From Holophaga sp. (GTDB lineage Bacteria > Acidobacteriota > Holophagae > Holophagales > Holophagaceae), in contig JADKBC010000018.1 in NCBI GenBank assembly GCA_016715205.1, forward strand, positions 6,591 through 70,590: 64,000 bases of DNA, written 5' to 3'. Under the pieces are notes generated by a model, which worked only from the letters and a program-made list of their open reading frames with translations, made no database searches and was not told where the DNA came from. Position numbers and translations under genes: made by a program. This document shows positions 24,809-34,819 of this stretch, in pieces; within the stretch, counting starts at the first letter, position 1, and every line of letters starts with the position of its first letter.

Positions 24809-25236
24809 TTATTGCGGGGCGCCGAGAATTCGCTCCAACTGGGCGCGGACTTCGGCCAGGGTGGAGTTTTTGTCGACGGCCACGAACAGGGTGTCCTCTC
24901 CGGCCAGCGTTCCAGCTACGCCGGGGGCGGAACTGCGGTCCACGCGGATCGCCAGGGCCATGCCCAGGCCGGGGCCGGTTTGCAGCACCAGCAGATTGGG
25001 GGGCGATTCGATAAGGGTGACGGCGGCAAGGGATGATCCTGAGGGATCACGCGCTGGTAGTGGCCTTCGCGTTTCTGGACTGAAAGCTTGGCGAGGCGCC
25101 GCGAAAGGGTGCCCTGGGTGAGGTTGAAATGCTCCTGGGCCAATAGGCCCAAGAGGGTCGCCTGGTCGGGCACATCGTGGCTGGCGATCACCCGGAGGAT
25201 CGCCTGATCGAGAGACATTTTTCCGGATGAAGCCAT
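24809..25236 (-). pseudogene. argR: Arginine repressor ArgR split by a frameshift
   Basis: The ATG at 25236 (GGAG 8 nt upstream) starts a winged helix with MSLDQAILRVIASHDVPDQ and the DNA-contact motif QGTLSRRLAKL. Around 25045-25060 (RVIPQDHP) the frame changes. The arginine-binding C-terminal domain continues in the other frame: SSLAAVTLIESPPNLLVLQT, then GTLAGEDTLFVAVD, ending at 24809. The total of 428 nt is one short of a multiple of three and fits a single-base deletion in a gene of about 142 codons. ArgR normally represses arginine biosynthesis. Either the repressor is lost here or the sequence has an error. Confidence 0.78.
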
Positions 25237-25294
25237 GGTGGGTCTCCATCTAGATCCTATCCCAAAGATCCCGCTTCCATGGTTGGATGGAAGG

Positions 25295-26368
25295 ATGCTG
25301 CGCAAGGGAATCTGGATCCTGCCATTGGCCGTCGCGGCCACCATCATTTGGCTGAGTCATCAGCCTTCGCTGCCCATGGGCGTCAGCCTGCCGCCGCCCT
25401 TGGATAAACTCGCACACTTCATGGCCTTTGGCGTCCTGGCCGTCTGCCTGGAATGGACCCTGCGGTGGACCCACCATGACCTGCCGGTCTATCGACGCCA
25501 TGTGTTCATTTTCCTCTGTGTAGTGTTTTTTGGCGCCACCGATGAATGGCACCAGCGCTTTGTGCCGGGGCGGGCCTGCGAATTTGGGGATTGGGTGGCG
25601 GATTCTATGGGGGCCGTTGTTGGGCTAGCCCTCACCAGCCTCCCCTTTCTTTGGAGCCGACGCCTGGAATCCTTTGGCTGGTGGCGGGGTGTGAGGGAAC
25701 GTCCGGATTCCGCGAGGCCACTGATTCTGGTGGCGGACCCCCATTGGGGCGAGGAACTGACGGGCCTGCGGGAGGCTACCCTCGCCCATCCCGAGGCCGA
25801 CTGGCTATTTCTGGGGGATGTGTTCGATGTGTGGGTGGGCATACCCGGCATGGAAACCCCGGCCCAGAAATCCTTTCTCTGGTGGGTGCAGGAGCGCCGT
25901 GCCGCCGGTCGCTGGGTGGGCCTGTGGATGGGCAACCGGGAATTCTTCCTCGATGGCTTGGGTCGTCAATTTTCCCTGCTGGGCGAAGGCATCGGTGGTG
26001 CGCTTCCTGCCGAACACCTGGCCTGGGAGCATGGCGATCTTCTGAATGCAAAGGATCACCAGTACCGATTGTGGTGCCTGGTTTCCCGCAGCGGCTTTCT
26101 GTGGTCGATGGCGCGGGTGCTGCCTGGGCGATTGGCGTCAACCCTCGCCGCCCGTCTTGAGCGCGGCATGCGCACCACCAACCGGGCCTACAAGCTGACC
26201 TTTCCAAGGGAGGCCTTTCGGGCCGCTGCTGCCGAATATCCGGAATCCGTGTTCCTGACCGGTCATTTCCATACCCAGGAAGTGGAAGGCAACGGCGTTG
26301 CGCTGCCCTGGGCCCACGACGGCGCGTTCATGGTTTGGCGCGAAGGTCGGGTGGAATCGCTGGGCTGA
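25295..26368 (+). CDS. VanZ-like membrane domain fused to an LpxH-type phosphoesterase
   Basis: A 357-residue fusion. Residues about 1-125 form a VanZ-like domain with four helices, the motif DKLAHFMAFGVLA and the signature DEWHQRFVPGR, then DWVADSMG. Residues about 145-350 are a metallophosphoesterase of the UDP-2,3-diacylglucosamine hydrolase type: LVADPHWG, FLGDVFDVWVG, MGNREFFL, WEHGDLL, then TGHFHTQE provide the metal ligands. LpxH cleaves UDP-diacylglucosamine to lipid X in lipid A synthesis, so the product would be a membrane-tethered LpxH. The frame is continuous, so this is a true fusion in this sequence. A longer GTG start at 25235 is possible. Confidence 0.82.
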   Translation: MLRKGIWILPLAVAATIIWLSHQPSLPMGVSLPPPLDKLAHFMAFGVLAVCLEWTLRWTHHDLPVYRRHVFIFLCVVFFGATDEWHQRFVPGRACEFGDWVADSMGAVVGLALTSLPFLWSRRLESFGWWRGVRERPDSARPLILVADPHWGEELTGLREATLAHPEADWLFLGDVFDVWVGIPGMETPAQKSFLWWVQERRAAGRWVGLWMGNREFFLDGLGRQFSLLGEGIGGALPAEHLAWEHGDLLNAKDHQYRLWCLVSRSGFLWSMARVLPGRLASTLAARLERGMRTTNRAYKLTFPREAFRAAAAEYPESVFLTGHFHTQEVEGNGVALPWAHDGAFMVWREGRVESLG

Positions 26369-26426
26369 TTCAACCCTTGCCTTGCTGGGGGGGTCCATAA
26401 TGGGAACACGATTGGCGGAGGCCCCC

Positions 26427-26987
26427 ATGAATGTCTGGAAACCCTGTCTTGCCGCCCTTGGATTCCTGCTTTTGGCGGGGTGCAGCCGCGCCCAGATCAA
26501 GTACGACTTTGACGCCCGGGCCAACTACGCCTCCTATAAGACCTTCGACTGGATGGCCGCCCCCAAGCGCGCCAAGGAGAAGGCCGCCAAGGCTGACAAC
26601 CAGATCATGGAGCGGCGCGTGAAAAACGCCATCGAGCGCGAATTGATTGCCCGGGGCTTCAAGGTGGAAGCTGCGGCCGAACCGGATTTCCTGGTCACCT
26701 ATTACCCCATCTTCAAGGATCGACACTATCGCACTGCCACCCATGTGGGCATGGGCTGGGGATACCGACCTTTCTGGGGCATGCGCACGGGTACAGTGAT
26801 CAGCCAACAGCATCGTTACACCGAGGGCACCATCGTGGTGGAGATCGTGGACTTCAAGACCAACCAACTTGTCTGGCACGGTGCTGCGGTGGGCGCGCTC
26901 ACGGGGCTCCAGACCGCCGAGGATGCGGAAGAAGCCGTGAACCGGGAAGTGCCCCGGCTGCTGGCTGGTTTCCCGCCCCATCGCTGA
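26427..26987 (+). CDS. DUF4136-family lipoprotein
   Basis: A 186-residue protein with a lipoprotein signal (MNVWKPCLAALGFLLLAGC, Cys19). The mature part begins YDFDARANYASYKTFDW, the typical opening of DUF4136 proteins, and ends with a conserved block around IVVEIVDFKTNQLVWHGAA. GGAG lies 10 nt before the ATG. DUF4136 proteins are outer-membrane-associated lipoproteins of unknown function. It appears to be a single-gene unit between LpxH and thiol peroxidase. Confidence 0.85.
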   Translation: MNVWKPCLAALGFLLLAGCSRAQIKYDFDARANYASYKTFDWMAAPKRAKEKAAKADNQIMERRVKNAIERELIARGFKVEAAAEPDFLVTYYPIFKDRHYRTATHVGMGWGYRPFWGMRTGTVISQQHRYTEGTIVVEIVDFKTNQLVWHGAAVGALTGLQTAEDAEEAVNREVPRLLAGFPPHR

Positions 26988-27057
26988 GACCGAATCTCTC
27001 ACGTCACAGCAGTTGCAACGGGGCCATCCAATCCCTTGAACGACTAAAGGAGCTTGC

Positions 27058-27558
27058 ATGGCCACTGTTACCCTCAAGGGCAACCCTTTCAACACCGCGG
27101 GCGAACTGCCCGTCTTGGGCGCTATGGCCCCGGATTTCCACCTCGTGAAAACCGACTTGGGCGAAGCCACACTCAAGGACTTCATGGGCAAGAAGGTGGT
27201 GCTGAACATCTTCCCCAGCCTGGACACTCCCACTTGCGCTACCAGCGTGCGCACCTTCAACAAGCGCGCCTCGGAGGCTCCCAATACGGTGGTGCTCTGC
27301 ATTTCCGCTGATCTGCCCTTCGCTGCGAACCGTTTCTGCACCACCGAAGGGTTGGCCAATGTGGTGCCCGCTTCCACCTTCCGTGCCCCTGAGTTCGGAC
27401 AGGCCTATGGCCTGACGTTGGTGGAAGGCCCCCTGAAAGGCCTGCTTGCCCGCGCCGTGGTAGTGGTGGATGAAACGGGCAAGGTGAAGCACACCGAACT
27501 GGTGCCTGAAATTGCCAATGAGCCCAACTACGATGCGGCGCTGGCGGCGCTGAAGTAA
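27058..27558 (+). CDS. tpx: Thiol peroxidase Tpx
   Basis: A 166-residue atypical 2-Cys peroxiredoxin that reduces hydroperoxides with thioredoxin. The peroxidatic Cys lies in FPSLDTPTCATSVRTF (about residue 60) and the resolving Cys in FAANRFC (about 94), the spacing expected for Tpx. AAAGGAG precedes the ATG at 27058. Length and order match the family. Confidence 0.93.
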   Translation: MATVTLKGNPFNTAGELPVLGAMAPDFHLVKTDLGEATLKDFMGKKVVLNIFPSLDTPTCATSVRTFNKRASEAPNTVVLCISADLPFAANRFCTTEGLANVVPASTFRAPEFGQAYGLTLVEGPLKGLLARAVVVVDETGKVKHTELVPEIANEPNYDAALAALK

Positions 27559-27589
27559 TAGAAGGCTTTTCCGCGCGCCCTTCGGAACC

Positions 27590-28810
27590 TCAGTCCTTGA
27601 GGGTTCGGAGGGCGCGAAGTTTAGGTGCCCGCCACGCCACGAGACCCACGGTCGCCAAGGTCATGGCTCCGCCCAGCACCACACTGTTGACGAGGCCCAG
27701 GTACTTCGCGGCAAGGCCACTCTCATATGCTCCAAGTTCGTTGCTGCTGCCGATGAAGAGGGAGTTCACGGCGAGAACACGGCCCATGAGTGGTCCCGGG
27801 GTGAGCGTCTGGGTGAGGGTGCCCCGCACCACCATGCTGATGCCGTCCAGCGCGCCACCGACTGCCAGCAGAAGAAGGCTCAAAGCATAGTTTCGCGAAA
27901 GCGCGAAGATGATCCAGGTCAGACCAAAAAAGGCCACGCTCCAAAGGAGGGTCGGGCCTGCGCGGCGCAGGGGTGGCCGGTGGGCCAGGGCTAAGCTCAT
28001 CAAGATCGCGCCGATGCTGGGTGCAGCGCGCAGGATTCCGAAGCCCGCACCACCGACGTGCAGCACATCCTGCGCAAAGGCCGGCAGCAGCGCCACGGCG
28101 CCGCCAAAAAGCACAGCAAAAAGATCCAGGCTCAGCGCGCCCAAGATGATCTGGTGGCGGAAGACGAAGCGAAGGCCTTCCAGCAGGCCTTCACCCAGGT
28201 GGGCTCCGCTTGGCTTCCGGGGGCGCGGTTTCAAGCTGAGCATGAGCATTAGGGCAAGCAACATGAGCGCCACCATGATGGCGTAGGCGAGGCGCGGCGA
28301 ACCGAAGCCCACCAGTAGGCCACCCAGGGCTGGCCCGGCGACGGAACTGACGGTGAAGAGGGTGGTGCGCCAGGTGGCGGCATTGGGCAGATGTTCCCGG
28401 GGCACCAGTTCAGTACCCAGCGCCACCGAAGTGGGTCGGAAAAAGGCGCGACCCAGTCCCGCCAGGGCCTGGACGGCGTAGAAGGGCCACACGGAGGTCG
28501 GTGTGCCGAGGTTGAGCAGCAATAGCCAGACGCCGCCCGCAAGGATGGCCAGGTGGCTCAGGATGCTGAGCGTGCGGCGGTCCATCTGGTCCGCCAGCCA
28601 CCCGCCAGGAAGCGTGAGGAGCACGAAGGGAAGGAACTCGGCCAGCCCCACATAGCCGAGGGCCATCGGATCCTTGGTGATCGAGTAGACCTGCCAACCC
28701 AGCACGGTGCTTTGGATCAAGGCGCCCAGGAAGACCGCCAGCATCGCCACCATGAAGCGCCGGAATTCAGGGTTGCGCAGGGCTTCATATGGATCGTGAG
28801 TTCGGCTCAT
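27590..28810 (-). CDS. MFS transporter (EntS/MFS_3-like)
   Basis: A 406-residue integral membrane protein with about 12 helices. The inter-helix loop GGWLADQMDRRTLSI is the MFS motif A, and the second half begins after a basic loop (LKPRPRKPSG). The short N-terminus YEALRNPEFRRFMVAML resembles the EntS-like exporters. The substrate is unknown. It is separated from the ABC-type genes behind it by a strong hairpin. Confidence 0.85.
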   Translation of the reverse strand: MSRTHDPYEALRNPEFRRFMVAMLAVFLGALIQSTVLGWQVYSITKDPMALGYVGLAEFLPFVLLTLPGGWLADQMDRRTLSILSHLAILAGGVWLLLLNLGTPTSVWPFYAVQALAGLGRAFFRPTSVALGTELVPREHLPNAATWRTTLFTVSSVAGPALGGLLVGFGSPRLAYAIMVALMLLALMLMLSLKPRPRKPSGAHLGEGLLEGLRFVFRHQIILGALSLDLFAVLFGGAVALLPAFAQDVLHVGGAGFGILRAAPSIGAILMSLALAHRPPLRRAGPTLLWSVAFFGLTWIIFALSRNYALSLLLLAVGGALDGISMVVRGTLTQTLTPGPLMGRVLAVNSLFIGSSNELGAYESGLAAKYLGLVNSVVLGGAMTLATVGLVAWRAPKLRALRTLKD

Positions 28811-28826
28811 GCGGGTTCCTTGAACG

Positions 28827-28854
28827 GAAGAGCCCCGGCGAACCGGGGCTCTTC
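28827..28854 (-). terminator. Intrinsic terminator-like hairpin behind the MacB-like gene
   Basis: GAAGAGCCCCGG, loop CGAA, then CCGGGGCTCTTC: a perfect 12-bp stem lying 15 nt after the stop of the ABC-type permease on the minus strand and just before the MFS start codon. There is no long T-run, so termination may be partial. Confidence 0.7.
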
Positions 28855-28869
28855 AGCATAGCGTGCAGG

Positions 28870-30093
<1,224 letters not shown>

Positions 30094-30123
30094 GGTGCCT
30101 CCGGACCGCGTGGATGCGGGGAC

Positions 30124-31632
30124 TTAGCGCCGTCCACCTGGGCCCTGGGGTCCGCCGATGGGCGTGGCGGCGACTGCCGCCTTCTTGGTGTCATCCACCC
30201 CAGTGAGCACGATCATGCCTTCGGTGAGGTTCTCGCCCATGACTTCGGTGTACTGCCCATCGCTGATGCCGACTTTGATCGGGAAGGCTTTCGGCTTGCC
30301 ATTTTCCAGAATCCAAACTTTGTCTTCGCGCCGTGCCACCATGCCGCGCGCAGGTAACCCACCGCCTTGCCGTTGGCCGCCACCGGCAGCGCCTGCGGTG
30401 GGTTTGGCTTCGGGTTTAGAGGGAGCCTGATCCTTCATGAAGGCTGCGGGGTTAAAGCGCAGCGCCACGCTGGCGACCTTCAGTACATCCTCTTTGCGAT
30501 TGGTGACAATGCTGACATTGGCCGTCATGCCCGGCAGCAGGGAAAGATCCCCGCGATAAACCGGGCTGCCGGGTTGGATGTAGCGGGCCGTGCCAGAAGT
30601 CGCGCCACCTGCGGCGAGTGCGCTGGGTGCAGTGGGCTGGCTGGCAGCGGCCATGCGCTCTTTGGCGCGCTTGATGAAAGCCTCTTTGGTAACTTCGGGG
30701 GGCAGTTTGCCCTTCATCCGCTCCCACATGGCTTCGAAATCCGGGGCGCCCTGTTTGTTGTCCGACCCATGGGCCCGTCCACGTTCGGGAGATTTCTCCT
30801 GGCCCGCCCGGGCATCGGGATTGCGAGATTCGTTGGTTACTTCCATGACGACCTTGTAGGTCACGACATTCTGGTTCACCACGGGTTCCAGACGCACTTC
30901 GCTGACCGAGCCCACGAACTGCTTGTCGGGGAAACTATCCACGGTGAAGAAGGCCTTCTGTCCGGCTTTCACGAGGCCAATATCCGCTTCGTCGATGGAG
31001 GCCTCCACCTTCATCTTCGAAAGATCCTGGGCGATGGTGAACAGGTTGGGTGTGCTGAAACTGGCGGCCACGGTCTGCCCCACGTCCACCACACGGCTCA
31101 CCACGACGCCATCCACGGGGGCCGTAATGGTGCAGTAGCCCAGGTTGATCTGGGCGCGAATGACCGAGGCCTTGGCCGATTCCAGATTGCCAGCGGCGGT
31201 CTTCATGGCCGTATCCTTGGCATCCAGATCCTGGTCGGAAACCAGTTTCTGGGCCGCGAGCCGCTTGTTCCGCTCGTATTCCGACTTGGCATTGTCGTAG
31301 GTCGCCTGGGCGCGCTGCATGCTGGCCTGGGCATCCTTTAACTGTGTTTCCCAGACGGTAGGGTCGATGCGGGCAATGACTTGGCCCTTCTTCACGAGGC
31401 TGTTGTAATCGGCGTAAAGGCCCGTTACCACACCCGATACCTGGGTGCCCACCGGCACCGAGATCAGGGCGTTGATGGTGCCCGTCGCATTGATGCGCTG
31501 GACGAGATTGCCGCGCTCGATCTTGGCCTGGCGCCATTTGATTTCGCTTTTGGGTTTGAAGGCGATCACCGCCACTCCACCCACGAGCAGAACGCTCAGG
31601 GTTCCGATGCCGATCCAAAGATTGCGTTTCAT
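30124..31632 (-). CDS. MacA-like periplasmic adaptor (membrane fusion protein)
   Basis: A 502-residue adaptor with an N-terminal membrane anchor (residues about 5-24). The lipoyl halves read GTQVSGVVTGLYADYNSLVK and ITAPVDGVVVSRVVDVGQTV, and a coiled-coil hairpin lies between them (about 95-165). An unusual insert of about 90 residues, rich in charged residues, Pro and Ala, splits the beta-barrel domain between EVTNESRNP and YIQPGSPVY. A second Gly/Gln/Pro-rich linker comes near residues 405-430. GAGGTGGG precedes the ATG. It would couple the permease to an outer-membrane channel for efflux; no TolC gene is nearby. Confidence 0.88.
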   Translation of the reverse strand: MKRNLWIGIGTLSVLLVGGVAVIAFKPKSEIKWRQAKIERGNLVQRINATGTINALISVPVGTQVSGVVTGLYADYNSLVKKGQVIARIDPTVWETQLKDAQASMQRAQATYDNAKSEYERNKRLAAQKLVSDQDLDAKDTAMKTAAGNLESAKASVIRAQINLGYCTITAPVDGVVVSRVVDVGQTVAASFSTPNLFTIAQDLSKMKVEASIDEADIGLVKAGQKAFFTVDSFPDKQFVGSVSEVRLEPVVNQNVVTYKVVMEVTNESRNPDARAGQEKSPERGRAHGSDNKQGAPDFEAMWERMKGKLPPEVTKEAFIKRAKERMAAASQPTAPSALAAGGATSGTARYIQPGSPVYRGDLSLLPGMTANVSIVTNRKEDVLKVASVALRFNPAAFMKDQAPSKPEAKPTAGAAGGGQRQGGGLPARGMVARREDKVWILENGKPKAFPIKVGISDGQYTEVMGENLTEGMIVLTGVDDTKKAAVAATPIGGPQGPGGRR

Positions 31633-31736
31633 GAGCCCACCTCAACGTCCAAAGAACAACCGTACGCTTTCTACCTTGCCATACGATGGTTCAAGGGACC
31701 ACACGGATCGAGAGGTCTGGCCCCGAACGGCTGAAT

Positions 31737-33224
31737 TCAGGGCATGAAATGCAGCGAGTCCTTGATGGCGCGCAGGGCGAAGCCGTCCACCATGAGGGTT
31801 TGCGCAAAACCGATGGCCACCACGAGGAACCCGCAAACCAGTACCGTGGCGCCGGCGTAGGGTGCCACCACCTCGGGGCGCTCAGCGGCTTCCCGCTCGG
31901 CGGCTTCAGTGGGTTTTTCCAGGAAAAGGGCCACCACTACCCGCAGGTAGAAATACACGGACACAAGGCTGGCCAGAACGCCCAGCACGGCGAGGCCCAC
32001 ATGGCCGGTCTGGATGAGTTCCTTGAAGATCATGTATTTGCCGTAGAAGCCACCCGTGGGTGGAATCCCTGCGAGGGAGAACATGCAGAGGGTGGCGGCA
32101 ATCCCGAGTCCAGGCCGCTTCCAGCCCAGGCCGCGCAGGTGCTCGAAACCACACCGATCACCCACCAGGCCAAGGGCGGTCAGCAGGCCAAAGGCTCCCA
32201 TGTTCATGGCCATGTAGGCGAACAGGTAGTAGAGCATCCCAACGTAGGCGTCCTGGGTGCCCGCCACCAGCCCGAGCAGCAGGTAGCCTGCGTGGCTGAT
32301 GCTGGAATAGGCCAGCATCCGCTTGACGCTGCTTTGGGCCAGGGCCGTGAGATTGCCCACGATCATGGTGAGGGCCGCGGCGATCGCCAGGGCGGCCTTG
32401 AATTTGAGGGCCATGTCGGGGCTGGCCGAGAGTCCGGCGGGGAACATGCGCAGCAACACAATGAAGGCGGCACCCTTGGTGGCCACGGACATGAAGCCCG
32501 CAATGGGATGGGGCGATGCCTCGTAGGCATCCGGCGTCCACTGATGGAAGGGCACGCCGCTCACTTTGAAGAGGAAACCCACCAGAACCAGGGCCGCTCC
32601 GGCCAGGGCGAGGGTATCCGGGTGCGTCGAAAGTTTGCGACCGATCTCGATGATTTCGAAACTGCCGGTCATGCCATAGAGCAGCACGCTGCCCATCAGG
32701 AAACAGGCGGAGGCCACCGCACCGGTAATGAAATACTTCATGCCACCTTCCAGGGCATCGGCCCGCTGGCGAACGGTGGCGGTGAGCGCATAGAGCGGCA
32801 CGGACAGGAGTTCCAATCCCAGGAAAATCACAATCAGGTTGGTGGTGGCCGTGAACACCAGCATGCCTGTGACGCTGAACATCAGCAGGGACAGGGTTTC
32901 ACCCTTAACCCAGCCTTCTTGGTGCAGGTGATCCCAGAGCTGAAGCACGGCCAGGGCGGCGGTAACCAGAATGAAAATCGCCGCGAGTTGGGCCAGGAAA
33001 TCCAGGTGCACTTGCCCGAAAGAGGGCTGCATGCGGGTGCCCCAAAGGCGGGTGACATAGAGGAAACTTCCTGCCAGGGCGAACAGGGCGATGGCAAACA
33101 TGCTGCCGCGGATCCATTTCACGGTTTCCTGGTCACGGTCCAGGCTCGCGATGGGCAGCAGGCAGGCCGCCGCCGCCGGAATGGCCAGGGGCAGTATGAC
33201 GGCGAGTTCACTGGTGGTCAGCAT
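31737..33224 (-). CDS. nuoN: NADH-quinone oxidoreductase subunit N
   Basis: A 495-residue antiporter-like subunit of complex I with about 14 helices and the conserved core GLELLSVPLYAL, then VKRMLAYSSISHAGYLLLG. It is the last gene of the leftward nuoHIJKLMN run and overlaps nuoM's stop by 1 nt. It takes part in proton pumping in the membrane arm. Confidence 0.93.
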   Translation of the reverse strand: MLTTSELAVILPLAIPAAAACLLPIASLDRDQETVKWIRGSMFAIALFALAGSFLYVTRLWGTRMQPSFGQVHLDFLAQLAAIFILVTAALAVLQLWDHLHQEGWVKGETLSLLMFSVTGMLVFTATTNLIVIFLGLELLSVPLYALTATVRQRADALEGGMKYFITGAVASACFLMGSVLLYGMTGSFEIIEIGRKLSTHPDTLALAGAALVLVGFLFKVSGVPFHQWTPDAYEASPHPIAGFMSVATKGAAFIVLLRMFPAGLSASPDMALKFKAALAIAAALTMIVGNLTALAQSSVKRMLAYSSISHAGYLLLGLVAGTQDAYVGMLYYLFAYMAMNMGAFGLLTALGLVGDRCGFEHLRGLGWKRPGLGIAATLCMFSLAGIPPTGGFYGKYMIFKELIQTGHVGLAVLGVLASLVSVYFYLRVVVALFLEKPTEAAEREAAERPEVVAPYAGATVLVCGFLVVAIGFAQTLMVDGFALRAIKDSLHFMP

Positions 33225-34810
33225 CAGTGAGCCTCCTCAGGTTGGCGATGGGGTGCGGCTTCAGGCGCGTGTGCCAAGGGTGCAGGTCGTGCAGCCGGTG
33301 CTTTGGCCTCCGAAAGCAGCTTGATCACGGGGGCTTCGGAGTGGGCCGTAAAGGTGCGGTGGTGGAGCCCCATCCAGAAAATCAGCACCACGATGGGAAT
33401 CATCACGGCGATTTCGCGTGCGTTGAGATCCGAATGAAGGTGGGCGGTGCCGCTGTCTTCGCGGGGATTTTCGGGTCCCCAGAACACGCGTTTCACCATC
33501 CAGAGCAGGTAGACCGCACCCAGCAGCACGCCCAGGGTAGCGACGATGGCGATGGCTCGGCCCCAGCCGAAGCCGCTGGTGTAGGTGCCATTGAGAATCA
33601 GAAATTCGCCCACAAACCCATTGGTGAGGGGCAGGCCGATGCTCGAGAGGGTTACCACCAGGAAGAAGAAGGTGAAGATGGGCATCCGCTTGGCCACACC
33701 TCCAAAATCGGCGATCTGGCGGGTGTGGGCGCGATCGTAGAGCATGCCCACCAACAGGAAGAGCGCACCGGTGCTGATCCCGTGGTTGAGCATCTGGAAG
33801 ATGGCGCCCTGGGTGCCAACCACCGTCATGCTGGCCACGCCCAGCACCACAAAGCCCATGTGGCTAACTGAACTGTAGGCCACGAGCTTTTTGATATCGC
33901 TTTGAACCATCGCCACCAGGGCTCCGTAGACGATGGCGATCACCGAGAGGATGGCCAAGGGCTGCGCGTAATGGAGGGCAGCGGCTGGAAAGATCGGGAC
34001 CGCAAAGCGCAGCAAGCCGTACCCGCCGAGCTTCAGTAGCACGCCCGCCAGAATCACGGAACCTGCGGTCGGAGCTTCGGTGTGGGCGTCGGGCAACCAG
34101 GTATGCAAGGGGAAGAGGGGCACCTTGATGGCGAAGGCCAAGGCAAAGGCGAGGAACAGGGTGCACTGGGTCTTGAAGGGAAGGGCGAGTGCCGCCTGGG
34201 TCATCAACACAGGTGCAAAGCTGCCCGCCTTGGAGGCGATGTAGAGCAGGGCCACCAGCCACAACAGCGATCCGGCCAGGGTGAAGAGCAGGAACTTGTT
34301 GGCGGCGTATTTGCGGTCCGCCCCACCCCAGATGCCGATGAGGAAGTACATGGGCGGCAGCATCGCCTCCCAGAACAGGTAGAAGAGCAGAAGATCCTGG
34401 GACAGCAGGGCGCCCAGAATGGCGCCCTCCAGCATGAGGAACAGGGCGATGGCTGCCCCTGCCCGCTGTTTCAGGCTATTCCAGGTGCCCAGGAGGGTGA
34501 GGGGCACGATGAAAACCGTGAGCAGCACCAGCCAGAAGTTGAGGCCATCCAGCGCCACGTGGTAGTCCACGGGCAGTCCCACCACGGAAAACCAGGGGTG
34601 GTGTTCCGCCAGAAAAACCCCAGTGGGATCGGGCGTCAGGTGGAACATCTGGAACACTGCGACCGCGAAAATACCGAGGGCGCCAAGCAGGGCCAGGAGT
34701 TTGACAAGGGGAGCCTGCCGCTCGGGAAAGCAGAGCAGGAATGCACCCCACAGCACGGGCGCGAATACCAGGATGCTCAGGAGGTGGGTGTTGATCCAGT
34801 TCGTCAGCAC
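33224..34810 (-). CDS. nuoM: NADH-quinone oxidoreductase subunit M
   Basis: A 528-residue antiporter-like subunit with the typical segments FYLFWEAMLPPMYFLIGIWG, LHTWLPDAHTEAPTAGSVIL and IKKLVAYSSVSHMGFVVLG. The lysine and glutamate positions of the proton channel are present. A His/Pro/Ala-rich tail of about 30 residues extends the C-terminus beyond the usual end. Confidence 0.94.
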   Translation of the reverse strand: MLTNWINTHLLSILVFAPVLWGAFLLCFPERQAPLVKLLALLGALGIFAVAVFQMFHLTPDPTGVFLAEHHPWFSVVGLPVDYHVALDGLNFWLVLLTVFIVPLTLLGTWNSLKQRAGAAIALFLMLEGAILGALLSQDLLLFYLFWEAMLPPMYFLIGIWGGADRKYAANKFLLFTLAGSLLWLVALLYIASKAGSFAPVLMTQAALALPFKTQCTLFLAFALAFAIKVPLFPLHTWLPDAHTEAPTAGSVILAGVLLKLGGYGLLRFAVPIFPAAALHYAQPLAILSVIAIVYGALVAMVQSDIKKLVAYSSVSHMGFVVLGVASMTVVGTQGAIFQMLNHGISTGALFLLVGMLYDRAHTRQIADFGGVAKRMPIFTFFFLVVTLSSIGLPLTNGFVGEFLILNGTYTSGFGWGRAIAIVATLGVLLGAVYLLWMVKRVFWGPENPREDSGTAHLHSDLNAREIAVMIPIVVLIFWMGLHHRTFTAHSEAPVIKLLSEAKAPAARPAPLAHAPEAAPHRQPEEAH

Positions 34811-34819
34811 GTCCGTCTC

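Noticed and set aside
24230..25036. Long frame joining the LytTR remnant to downstream DNA as one gene
   Set aside because: Only the first part matches a response regulator; the rest is antisense to argR.
27010..27060. Fourth Crp/Fnr-like site before tpx (CCTTGAACGACTAAAGG)
   Set aside because: The right half does not match TCAAGG and it overlaps the ribosome site.
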